DNA of 37,180 bases from the NCBI RefSeq assembly GCF_000485595.1, contig NW_014577682.1, positions 138,276-175,455 of the forward strand. The letters run 5' to 3'. This stretch comes from Priapulus caudatus (Eukaryota > Priapulida > Priapulimorpha > Priapulimorphida > Priapulidae). A program made the position numbers and the translations under genes. The notes under the pieces are model-generated. The model saw only the letters and a program-made list of their open reading frames with translations. It was not told the DNA's origin and searched no databases. Shown here in pieces: positions 1 to 10,640 of the stretch. Each line of letters begins with the position of its first letter. The stretch's first letter is position 1.

Positions 1-825
1 GGGGGGCCGCGGAGGGAGAAGCTGGTGCGAGAATGAGCGAAGGGAGAAGCCGTGGTGGAGCGAGGAGGAGAAGGGAGAACTTGCATGCGTGGCAGAGGAG
101 AGCGCGGAGAGCTGGTGGAGGAGGAAGGCGAGAAGCGTGGCTGGAGGACGCGGAGAAGAAGCTGGTGGCAGGCAGGGCGACTGTGAAGCTGCCGTGGAGA
201 AGGAGGAAGGGAAGGGAGCAGGTGATGGAGAAGGAGGAGGGGAGCTTCTCCTTTCTCCCCCTCCTCCTCACCAGCCTCCATCTCCTCCTCCTTCTCCCAC
301 CTTCCTCCTTCGTCCACCAGCTTCTCCCCTCCTCTCCTCCACCAGCCCTTCTTCCCCTTTCTTCACCAGCTTCTGGCCCTTCTCCACCAGCTTCTCCCTT
401 CTTCCCCTTCTTCATCTCCACAGCTTCTCCCCCTCTCCTTCTTCCATCAAGCTTCTCCCCTCCTCCTTCTCCACACCTTCTCCGTTCTCGCCTTCCTCCC
501 TTCATCCACCATGCTTTCTCCCCTCCTCTTTCCCCACCAGCTTCTCCCCTTCTCACCAGCTGTCTCCCTTCTCCCCTTTCCTCATTTACTCAAACCACTT
601 TCCTCTCCTCCTCCTCACCAGGGCGTTACCTCCCCCTCTTCCCACCACCTTCTCCTTCCTTCCCTTGCTTCCTCCACCAAGCTTCGTCCCTTCTCCTTTC
701 TCCTGCCTCCACCAGCTCCCTTCTCCCCCTCCTCTCCTCCCTCCTTCTCCACCAGCTTCTCCCCCTCTCCCTCCCCCTCCCTTCCCCCTCCCGCCTCCCT
801 ACACTGCTCCTTCGCCTACCCTGTA
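1..825. repeat. Purine/pyrimidine minisatellite with an internal strand switch
   Basis: Positions 1-240 are purine-rich with units like GGAGAAGCTGGTG. From about 245 to 825 the same unit appears reverse-complemented (CACCAGCTTCTCC) with CTCCTCCTC filler. The switch point is near 240-250. Long open frames on the plus strand here are a by-product of C/T-only sequence and are not genes. The tract lies upstream of the first visible TUBGCP4 exon, presumably in its intron 1. Confidence 0.85.
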
Positions 826-870
826 CCAGAACTACAAGAGTGCTGACGATGTTGCACTGATACGCCCGAA

Positions 871-914
871 ATAGAGTACCTCCATAAAGAGGACTCTTTA
901 TGGAGGTACTCTAT
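871..914. repeat. Perfect 21-bp inverted repeat with 2-nt spacer
   Basis: Arms 871-891 and 894-914 are exact reverse complements (ATAGAGTACCTCC... and ...GGAGGTACTCTAT) around GA. The 44-bp palindrome is flanked by the direct repeat CCCGAA (865-870 and 915-920), as a target-site duplication would be. It sits about 105 bp upstream of the 1019 exon. Confidence 0.85.
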
Positions 915-1018
915 CCCGAAACGCCGATAGACAGCGTAGTGCCATCTGGCGGTGGCATTTGCAAGTTAATTTACGACGCTAAACCTGATGTTTACTATTT
1001 ATCTATGTACAATTTTAG

Positions 1019-4000
1019 GTGGTGAAAGGTCTCCCGTTCTTACACCCCAGTGAGGTAGCTGTGTTGGATCGAGTGTTGCAACTGGGAGCATGGTATAAAT
1101 GCTTTAAAGATTTTATAGAAAATTACAAGTTTGCACCTAATGTCAACAAAACTTCAGGTGAGTTCCAAAATACTGGTAATTGAAGGACCAAGCATTTCAT
1201 GGAATTTGTTTTCAATCTGATGGTACATTTTCTTGTACAATTGTGTCCTATATTATATCCGCTGCTTTAGGTGATAAGGATGCAAGATTTCTACGTGGTT
1301 TGTACCTGCAAGCATTTTGTGGTGGCCTGGATGAGGTGCTAGAACCGTATAGGTGCCAGCTGCTGGAACTAGAGAAAGACTTCATGTCAGACCCTCACCT
1401 TCCAGTCTCACATGTCCAACAGGCACTGCAGCAAGTAAGGCAATTTTGAAAAGTGTGGAATTTCTTCTCTTGGTAACTTTATATATGGACATAGATCTTT
1501 TTCAGACATGAAATAACTGGCGATGTGATAATTGACGTATATGTAGAACAATGGCTTCATATAGTAAGTGACAATTTATAGATATATTAACGTAAAATTT
1601 ATTTTATATATGTTAATATAAGGTGGTTTACATTGCATATGACACAATTGAGATAACCTGTCACGTGTTAGCATCCTGTTAATAATAAAATTTATTCTCA
1701 ATGGTTTGTAATGTTTTGAAATATTGTGATTTTTTTCAGTACTACCTACTATTTCCAGCACTTCACGGAGTAATTATGGAAATACGTGCTAAAAAGGTAT
1801 TGTAATCTCTCAGGGATTCATAGAGAAACTCAATTATTAAATGTCAGATGTCAACAGTTTACATGTGTGATAACATCACTCCTGATAACATAAAATGTAA
1901 TTTCCTACATATATCATAATAAATTCATAAAACGTGAAATATTACAAACCAGACATTAACCATGGGCTTTTATAATCAAATGTTAGTGAAATTAATTCTT
2001 TGTGAAGCTGCTAATATTGATTAAAATATGGAAATGAGGTGTAAATTGTAATAATACAGGTACTTGTAGATTGTTCTAAACTTCTAGTTTCAAGTGTATA
2101 TAATTTAATTGCCTGCAGGTGCATGGTTGCTGTATACTAGACATTGTCCACAAAAAATCCATTAGTGGGTCAGAACTTGTCAGTTCAAACCTTAAGAGGT
2201 GAGTAAATATTAGTTAGACACAGTTTTCACTTTAGGGATTATATACAAAATTAGTTAAAATCAGCACACAAGCTTAAAACAGTTCTATAAATATGATATT
2301 GGTATAATGTCTGCGTATCCATGATATTATCACATGCGTTATATTACATGCCTGTTACAGGATACTTCAGGTGTGTCACAGTGTGTTGTATCGGCAGACA
2401 ACAGCATGGGTATTGCATGGTATTCTCATGGATGAGCAAAAAGAGTTCTTCATACAGGAGCACCAGCCTCCACCATCCAGCATTCAGGTGCTAGCAGAGA
2501 ATGATTCCACCCACATACTTGTCCACCAGTATTGCCTGTTGGGTTGTTATTCCTTGTTAAATATTGATAACACATTTAGCACGTTTCTCCTAGTGTGCGG
2601 TGTACAAAGTGCACCTATTACAAAATACCACTCTACTAACTGGAAATAGTATCTATGGTTTAATTACCTGTAGTCATTATTCAATACATCATTCAGGCAG
2701 GACATTTCCCACAGTAAGGATGTGTCCTATAGAGCACATCCAGCCCTTCTCATCCCCCAAGTCTAACACTCTTCCCACTCTTCCTTTCTGTCACTGTTAC
2801 CACGTAGCCCACAGACAGCACAGATCCATCTCTTCTTCCTCTCTAACACTCTTCCCTGTCTTCCTGTCACTGTTACCACGTAGCCCACAGACAGCACAGA
2901 TCCATCCCCTCTTCCTCCTCCTCTAACACCTTCTGTCACTGTTACCACGTAGCCCCACAGACAGCACAGATCCATCCCTCTTCCTTCTCCTCTAACACTT
3001 TCCTGTTACTGTTACCACGTAACCTACAGTCAGGATGTGTGCTATAGAGCAGATCCAGCCCTTTTTCTCTTCCTCTAACACTCGGCACAACTTACCGTGC
3101 AGGCGGAGATCTCTTGCCATTAACTAACTTCAGCAAAAAAGAGGATAAGAGACTGTGGTGGAAACGCCGTAGCACAAGAAAGAAGAGCCTAGTAGCAGGC
3201 GGCAACCCCCCAGATGAAAACATGTTATCTCTTCACTAGCCACACATTTAGGGCCCGGCATACCCCAGATAGGCACCACAATTATTATTGATATACCGTG
3301 CAGCAAGAGGAAAAAATTACTTTTTGCTTCACGAGCGAGCCTCTTTCAAAGTACTGTGAGCAAAAATAAAGCTCTCAGCAAAAATTATTACCGGAGCCGA
3401 TTCTCGGAGGTTTAGAGACAGCTCATCCTCATCGCTCCATTTATTTTTTAACACCTAGGCATGCAGGCGGGAGGCTTCGGAAGGACTCAGACGCCGGACA
3501 GACAAGCTACGGTGTCTCCCGCGGGGCCACTACTCGTCCTGCGACCACAGAGATGCTGCCTGCCTACATGCCGCTGCGCGTCGCCCGAGAAGATCCTGCT
3601 TCAATCGGCGAACGACTCGCCGTGCACAATGTTTGACGGTGACGAGCCGTGAGAATTCCACATACAGGGGAGAACGTAGCGTTGCGCGCTGGCGTTCATC
3701 GCCATGACGATCCCCAGAGCAAGGCACAGCACGCACGAGAAGAGAGACGTAGGTGTGCTAAGTTGCGCCTCTGCCACGTGTGCCATCCCAGAATCGGTGG
3801 CACGCAAACCGAAGGACAGACGTAGGTATATGCAGTGACCTGGCCCATTCTCTCCGTGGTGATCCCAGAGCGGAGCACGCACAAGGAGAGAGTAGGTGTG
3901 TAAGTGGCGCCTTCTAATCCTGGCTGCGATCGCCGAGAGAGGGCACGCACGAGGACAGACGATAGGTTTGCGAATGCTAGCGCTCTTCCCTGTGTTGCAT

Positions 4001-7000
4001 CCCAGAGCGGCACTCGCGAGAGAGACAGGTTTATAAGTCGGCGCCCTCTCGCGTGTGATCCCACGTCGGCTGGCACGCACGAGCCGGACAGAACGTAGGT
4101 TTGCGTGTGCCGCCCTCTTCCTTAGTGCGATCCCAGAGCGGGCACGTCACGGAGCGAGCCAGACGTAGGTTTGTACAGTGGCGCCTCTTCCATGTGCGCA
4201 TCCGCGGAGAGGGCACGCACGAGGACAGACGTAGCTGTTTGCGTCTGGCCGCCCTCTTCCTGTGCGAATCCGCGAGATGAGGCCACGCACGCAGACAGAC
4301 GTAGGTTTGTGGTTGTGGTGCCTCCGTCTCCTCATTGTGTGATCCCAGAGCGGCACTCGCCGAGGCGAGAGACAGGTTTGTAAGTGGCGCCCTCTCTGCG
4401 TGTGATCCCAGTCGGGATGTAGGTTTGCATTTTTTGTTGATCCAAGAAGATGCCAAATGAAGATGCGATATTGACAAGGGTGTGTCCCCATTAAAGGTTA
4501 ATGCATTATAACAGACAGACAGACAGTTTATGACAGACAGACAGAGGTTCGTACTGACGTGTGTTCCTAGTTATCTGGTGTGTATTGCTTGAATAGCATG
4601 TCATCCTAATAATGTGTTTTGTGTTCTTTGTGTGGAAATATCCCATAGCCATGTACTAATGGTTTTTTAATGTTACTACTTTATAAGCCTGATAGTGATA
4701 TGTTTTTTTTATATCATGTGTGTTATAACCCTTCTTAGCATGAAAAGAAAGTCAAAATTTGCATTGAGAGATATTTCGTTTATGAAGGGACAACCACTGC
4801 TGCTTCCATCGCTTTACTTGACTGCTATGCTTGTGTTCAGGAGAAACGGTGGGTGTTTCAGCGTGTATCTCACTACTTTACAGGTGGTCTGCTGACCGTC
4901 TTCCGCAGTCAGGAAGACAGTTTTGCTCAACAGCTGCTGCAGCTTCAGCAACAGCCGGAGTTCTCACTCGCTGACTTTGAGGCTGTCATTGGGAAAATCA
5001 GAGCATGCATCGCAGAGGTATTGCTATACAAGTTGCTCTGCCTCGTCCCTGTAGCCAACATCTAGGTGTGGGCGTCAGGCAGGTGTCGGAGCAGATGTCT
5101 GCTCTATTGACAAATGTAGTCGGCCCATCCTACATTGAGAATTCAGTGAAATCCCACTGTAACGATGCCTGGGTTCAATATGATGAAACGTTTCTCTTTC
5201 ATGTCTGTATTTACCCACGTCTTGACGTGTCATCTCCCGCGTGGGTGGGTGGTCCTTTGTGTTAAGTAGGTGTGGTGTGTTATACCATCTGGTTGTCTGC
5301 TTTTGATGTGGTGGAATTGCACCTCTCACTAATGTATCGTAGTGGTTCGTGAATTATACACGCACACGCATTAGCGGTGTCGGCTGCAGTCTTATATAAC
5401 TTGAAATCTCGACTAGAAACACTACATTCTCTGTGTGTGCCTCTATATACTCAACTCTTTATCACCTGGGTTTTCCTGCTGCGGTGCTGTGTCTTGCTGT
5501 GTAAGTATCACTGGTAATACGATTCCATAGTATGAGCGTAGAGCTATGTGGCAGCTACTTTGTGGCTGATCATAGATCGGACTCTTGCGCGCTGCTTGCT
5601 CGCTTCACTGTCTCTCGCGTCTGCTGCTGACATCATCTAGGGCTCTGTTCTCGCCATTTTCTTTCTTTGTTCTGGCTTGAGTCTTATTCATGTGATGGTA
5701 GACTTGATTCTCTAAGGTTTTTGCCTTGCATGCGATAACCATGCATGTTTTAAAGTAGAACGGCTTGCTGGTAAGCGTGTACTATGCAAAGTAAATCCTG
5801 TGTTTTTTTAAAGCCTGTGGCTTGTTGATAGAAAAATATCATAAATAGTCATGATATCATAATTCTAAAGTGTCTTAAATTTTGTGTCACTACCTGCAAC
5901 CTGATAAGTTTACAGTCATTTTGCATGTCCTTCCCAGCTAGTAAAGTAATACTTGTACAATCCTCCGCAAGCAGTAATAACGTAGAAACACAGACAGCGT
6001 AAGCAGTAATACACTTACAAACCCTTCCCCCCCAGAAAACGTAAGCAGTAATACGCATACAACCCCCTCCCCCCAGAAAACAAGCAGTAATACGCGTACA
6101 TTCCCCCAGTAAACGCAAGCAGGAAGATTCGTACGATTCCTCACCGCCCACAGGAAACTCGAGCTGTACGTCACTTTAGTGAGCTGTAGACTGTGTGATG
6201 GACCAGGGTAAAAAATACATGGGAGCGATGGGCGATTCACTCTTCAAACCTCCGAAATCGCTCTCGTGATGCTCAAAGTTTTTGACGAGAGCTATTTGTT
6301 CCACAGACACTGGACTTGAAAAAGAGCTCCTGTGAAAAAAAAGTTATTTTTCCCCTGTGATGGACGCGCTGTGTGACTGTGTGTGTGTCTCTCTCGGCAG
6401 CGGCTGTGGAAGCTCGTCGTGGAGGAGGCCGACCTGCTCACGCACATCCAGCTGGTGAAGAACATGTACCTGATGGGTCGAGGCGAGCTGTTCCACGCGT
6501 TCATCGACACCGCCGACAACCTGCTGCGGGCGCCACCTAGCCACACGACCGAACACGGTACGCGCCGCGAGCCGACGACGCAAGCTCAAAACGCGTTGAA
6601 GCATTGTCGGACTTTTCGGCGACCAAGTTCGCTGCTTCAGCGTGGTGGTGCTTGTCGTTCGAGCTGCTTGGTAGTTAAGTCTCCGCCATTCCAGTCTATT
6701 ATTCAAACCGCTTATACGTCAAACACTAACACGGTGTCCATGTGACCATTTTGGGAAAGTTAGAAACGTGAGCTTTTCCGAAGTAAGTAGCCAGCTGGCT
6801 ACGTTATTACACGGTGACACGCTTTTGGTCAGTAGCCGTCTGCTATATGGTCCAGCCACAAACTGGGGTTACTGAGCATGTACATTGGAAATACAAAACT
6901 GACTTATTAATATTAGTGAAGTGAGAGGATCTTGTACGGGTGGGATCGAGCGCATCTCTATCCTGTCTGTGGCAGTTTGCTCATCAAGTTGACTAGGACA

Positions 7001-9387
7001 GTTCGAACACGTATACCTGCAAATGTTTGTTATTATGTGATGTTTTAAAAAATCATTCTAAATTAGGAAACAGTTGATTCTTGTATGCAATTTATATACA
7101 GATATTCTACATTGTATGGTGCTGGTACCTACTTGATGTTGACTGATTACTAATGGAAGCTCATATTTCGAGAGTGAAACTGGTATACACAGTATTGATG
7201 CATTTATATTTTGCTTAGGCCCCATTGTTAGAAACAAAAAGTGGTGACATCATGATTCAAAGTTGTCATGAAAAAGTTGTGATATTTTCTAGAGTCGTAG
7301 GCATAACTATTTATGTTTCTGGTGATGGACCCCTGTTTTCTAACCCTTAAAGGGCCCAGGCTAGCAACAGATGAATATTTATATGATTGGCCATTTGTTG
7401 GCAGATGTGAACATGGTGTTCCAGCAGGTAGCACGGAACATCGTCATGGGCGATGACTCCTTCCTAGATGCCTTCTATCTCACAGTGCCTGCACCTGATA
7501 ACAAGCGTAAGCAGATAAGCGTAAGAAGCGCAATAATATTATGGACTAGCAGTTGACGGCACCTTGTGCAATGCATGAAAATGGTCACCAGTCAGTGTTT
7601 ATCCAAAATGGCAAGGGTTACAAGGTGACAATACACGTCTTGGTCCTCACGTGCCTGATGGCAGCACCTGTAGTGGCAGTTGTTATTGCATGTTGGGGGT
7701 GCCAATACATTAAGGTTCAATATATTGCTGTTCATTATTGTTTTTCACTGCTTAGGCCAGGACGATGCAGGTGGAACTGAGACTGGGTGGAGCAGGCTGG
7801 GCCTTGTCTATACAGTAGATTGGCCTCTACACATATTGTTTAGCAAACCTGTGCTAGACAAGTAAGTTTCTCCTTAAGGAATGAAGCTTGCCATTAAAAA
7901 TTTATGTTTGCCTACTCGTATAGTGAAGATAATATTTTATCTTGGATGAATTTCTAATGAATGAGAAGTTAGTAACTAATTCACAAACAGACATCACTTA
8001 AGCCTAGATAGTGGTTACTGGTTCTCGTTAACACTGCAGATACAACAAGGTATTTAAGTACCTGATGTCGGTGCAGAGAGCCCACATCAGCCTGAATAGC
8101 TGCTGGGCGATGCAGAAGCAACAGAAGCATCATAAGTGTCCTGGTATCCTAGCAACCGCATCATGGCAGATGCACAACCACATGTCTTTTCTGGTGAACA
8201 ATCTTCAGTATTATTTGATGGTGAGATTGATGTTATTCAGGTTAAGTATGTCTTCATTCTCCATAATTCTTTTACATTAAATTCCTACTGAAAAGTAAAC
8301 GTGGTTATGAAATGTGTTCTCATTGTTATTCGTGACTAATGTAGTGATCTTCCTATTTGCTTTTACCCTCAAGGTTGATGTTTTAGAAACACAGTTTGCA
8401 ACACTCGTTAGCAAGATTCAGTCGACGAAAGACTTTGAAGCCATCCGACTCGCTCATGACTCATTTCTCACCAGTATTCAAGCACAGTGCTTTCTGCTAC
8501 TAAAGCCAGTATGTGGTCAACTTTCAATGATCTAATTATAACTTCATTCCTGGCGTTACGATTGTTTCTTTGTTTAACAAGTCAAACAAAAATGAGAAAC
8601 GCTATCGGCACATAACTTTTATCAAACTAAACATGCTTTATGTATGTACATGGCTCGTCCTCTCTATGTGCGTTATATTGGTTATGATTCTGTTCTGTAG
8701 GTGTCCTACTGTATTGGTGAAATATTGAATCTCTGCCAATCATTCTGTACTCTGACTATGAGCAGTGCTGTCCCACCAACACAGAGAGAGCATGACCAGC
8801 TGAACAACATCTCACAGGTAAGAAACAGATCTTATATGTTTCTAGATGTACATGTTAGAAAAATCAGTGCATATACTCAACTGGTTAAATGTCACATTTT
8901 CAGCTGAGATTTAGTTTTGAAAATGAGTTGTGATATTCTGTTTAGCAAATATCTCAGAGCATTATAGGGGATTAGTACAAAATCTAACCTAACAGTGGTT
9001 ATAGGTCATTAGTTTAGTGATGAGAATTATTATAGTAAAATTTAATGTTATATTTTGCTAAGCAAATATATTATAACGTTATGAGTGATTGATTACAACT
9101 CACACGTGTGACCATGAAAAAATTGTAGTTATGCAATATCTAACAAAACAAATCATGCTTTAGTTAGTGTATGCATTATGCTTACAGTTCTACTCTAGTG
9201 GTGATTACATCATAGTTTATTCATTGTTTTTCTCCAATTTCAGGCATTTGGAAGGCAAACATCTCTATTGTTTAAGATCTTGTCACGTGTACGAAACCAT
9301 CAGTCCAGCCCACATCTAGCACAGTTTCTCATGAGAATTGACTTCAATAAATTTTTCACAGGCTCTGGTGGGCAGCTAGGAAGGTAA
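1019..9387 (+). CDS. TUBGCP4: TUBGCP4, gamma-tubulin complex component 4 (5' end outside window, one internal segment not found)
   Basis: GCP4 is a gamma-tubulin ring complex subunit that binds gamma-tubulin through its C-terminal GRIP2 domain and helps nucleate microtubules at centrosomes. Exons read from GT-AG borders and matching phases: 1019-1157, 1271-1434, 1740-1796, 2119-2198, 2361-2487 (weak donor), 4909-5017 (start uncertain; 4884 and 4739 also fit), 6401-6557, 7405-7506, 7756-7861, 8040-8220, 8374-8508, 8701-8817, 9244-9387. Landmarks recalled from vertebrate GCP4 include FLHPSE, SDPHLPVSHV, TAWVLHGIL, QQPEFSLADFE, MGRGELFHAFIDTA, DWPLHILF, FLVNNLQYYL, DFEAIRLAHD, and a final exon with RQTSLLFKIL ending GGQLGR-TAA. 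About the first 30 residues should lie upstream. The conserved block before the QQP exon (about 80-100 residues, containing an LPSYIPVRVAEKILF-like core) is not visible between 2488 and 4908, which is tandem repeat or poor sequence. Convergent with HAX1. Identity is firm; the 2361-5017 stretch is not. Confidence 0.93.
2698..3085. repeat. Tandem repeat, about 75-90-bp unit, five copies
   Basis: Each unit runs from CCCACAGACAGCACAGATCC through CTCTTCC...TCTAACAC to TGTTACCACGTAG. The two outermost units share an alternative GGATGTGTNCTATAGAGCA segment. It lies in TUBGCP4 sequence after the 2361-2487 exon, in the stretch where conserved coding sequence is missing. Confidence 0.85.
3086..3659. 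other. Unassigned stretch inside TUBGCP4
   Basis: No exon of the flanking gene, tRNA or recognisable repeat is visible. The base composition changes from AT-rich to GC-rich around 3455, just before the degenerate repeat that follows. Confidence 0.4.
3660..4425. repeat. Degenerate tandem repeat, about 65-75-bp unit, roughly ten copies
   Basis: The recurring core is GATCCCAGAGCGG, then GCACGCACGAGGACAGACGTAGGTTTG, then GTGGCGCCCTCTTCC. Copies differ by many single-base insertions and deletions at different places, which could be decay or uncorrected long-read error. It lies within the TUBGCP4 intron or gap. Confidence 0.8.
4511..4545. repeat. ACAG/GACA microsatellite
   Basis: Two short runs of the GACA tetranucleotide separated by TTTAT. 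Confidence 0.85.
5018..5934. other. TUBGCP4 intron, left part
   Basis: I see no exon, RNA gene or clear repeat between the 5017 donor and the short tandem array that starts near 5935. Confidence 0.5.
5935..6165. repeat. Short tandem array, about 45-bp unit, around five copies
   Basis: Each copy has GCAGTAATACNCNTACAA, then a C-run and CAGAAAACG. Copies decay toward the right (GCAGGAAGATTCGTACGATTCC). TUBGCP4 intron. Confidence 0.75.
6193..6357 (+). repeat. Dispersed repeat, copy 1
   Basis: It begins CCAGGGTAAAAAATACATGG, contains ACTCTTCAAACCTCCGAAATCGCTC and GAAAAAGAGCTCC, and ends near TTTTTCCCCTG. A second copy lies reverse-complemented at 21766-21921. It ends about 43 bp before the 6401 exon of TUBGCP4. 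Confidence 0.75.
6558..7404. other. TUBGCP4 intron
   Basis: AT-rich intron between the GRGELFHAFIDTA exon and the next one. No further feature seen. Confidence 0.5.
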
Positions 9388-10640
9388 AAGACTTCAGTAT
9401 ATTTTCCACATGCAAAAGAGCTAGTCTTATTGTGTAAGATATCTGGATTGAGCATTTTCACTCAGACGTTTGTACAGTTTCATAAGATTCATATGCTTGA
9501 CTTCAGTGCTCAGGTGAACCCAAGGTCAACCGAAGGGCGATCTAAAATTAAGAGCATTGGTGGCCTATAATCGTCAATGAAGTGAAAGAGGTTACCTGGA
9601 AGGAACAAACAGGTGAACAAATGCAGGGCAATTTACTGTTGCTGCTGTTACTGTTGTTGCAGCACTGCTCTTGCTCCATTGCTGTACTTATTTTAAAATG
9701 GTGTGAATTAATGCTATATTAGCATGTTTACTGTAGAGATAATGTAAATATAATTTACTTCTTTGTTGTCTGCTATTAAATGTAATATACCAGGACCAGA
9801 GAAATCTAGAAAGCTTAGATTTTTAAATAAATGCATAAAATTAGATGCCTTTAAAATGTACTTTAAAACAACAATATTTTAATCCATAATTTTCATAACA
9901 AACATATTAATAAGCCATTCACAATTGTTAATTTCCACAACTGCATACTCATGACCAACTACAAGTATACAAAACAAGATTTTTATCATTTAAATACCTT
10001 TATAAAAGTGTATAATGACAACTTGAGTACTTCTCTTCAGCATACAGTTTGCATGCTCGTGACAATGGTAATAATTGTGATTACCCCCCCCCTCCACAAG
10101 ATTTTGTTGCTATGACAATTATCCACATCTTTTAGTAACATCAATTTGTGGAGAAAACTCTGTTCATACTAAATGTATATTGTTACATGTTTAACTAAAA
10201 CAGGATATTCAATTTGCCAGTCATTATGCTTGGCTATTGCTCAGCTGTCTTCTTTGTTTATAAGAGGATATTTACTTTGTACAATTAAACAAATGTCTAA
10301 GCTTACCATGCCAAATTTTTTACATCTGCCTATTACAATGGGAAAAATAAAAAGGCTTTTCATTAATAAATTCAGCTATCAGAGGTTTTTATATCTTGTA
10401 TATCTGATGAACTGACCACATTTTGTAATTGTTGGTTTTCAAAAGCCATTGGGCATTAGTAGTTTTAAGTCGGCACGTTCTAAGTTTAGTATATGAAGGC
10501 ATGTTGAAAGAAAAGCAAGGCGCTGAACAATGTGTTAAAGAGTCACACTGCCTATTGACTTTGTGCCAGAGCAGCAAAACTCCCATTTTCTGTATTGTAT
10601 ACAGGTATAGTTATAGCGAGTGGCTGTTGATATTCTACCA
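9388..10640. other. Convergent intergenic region, TUBGCP4 / HAX1 3' ends
   Basis: AT-rich, with no open frame of interest. An AATAAA at about 9826-9831 could serve TUBGCP4 about 440 bp after its stop. I could not assign a convincing minus-strand polyadenylation signal for HAX1. Confidence 0.5.

Noticed and set aside
33-874. Long plus-strand open frames rich in Pro/Ser/Leu
   Set aside because: They lie entirely in the GA/CT minisatellite, occur in several overlapping frames and have no domain.
4739-4908. In-phase extension of the TUBGCP4 SQEDSF exon
   Set aside because: Open and phase-compatible, but the encoded residues do not resemble GCP4; about 55 codons can stay open by chance.
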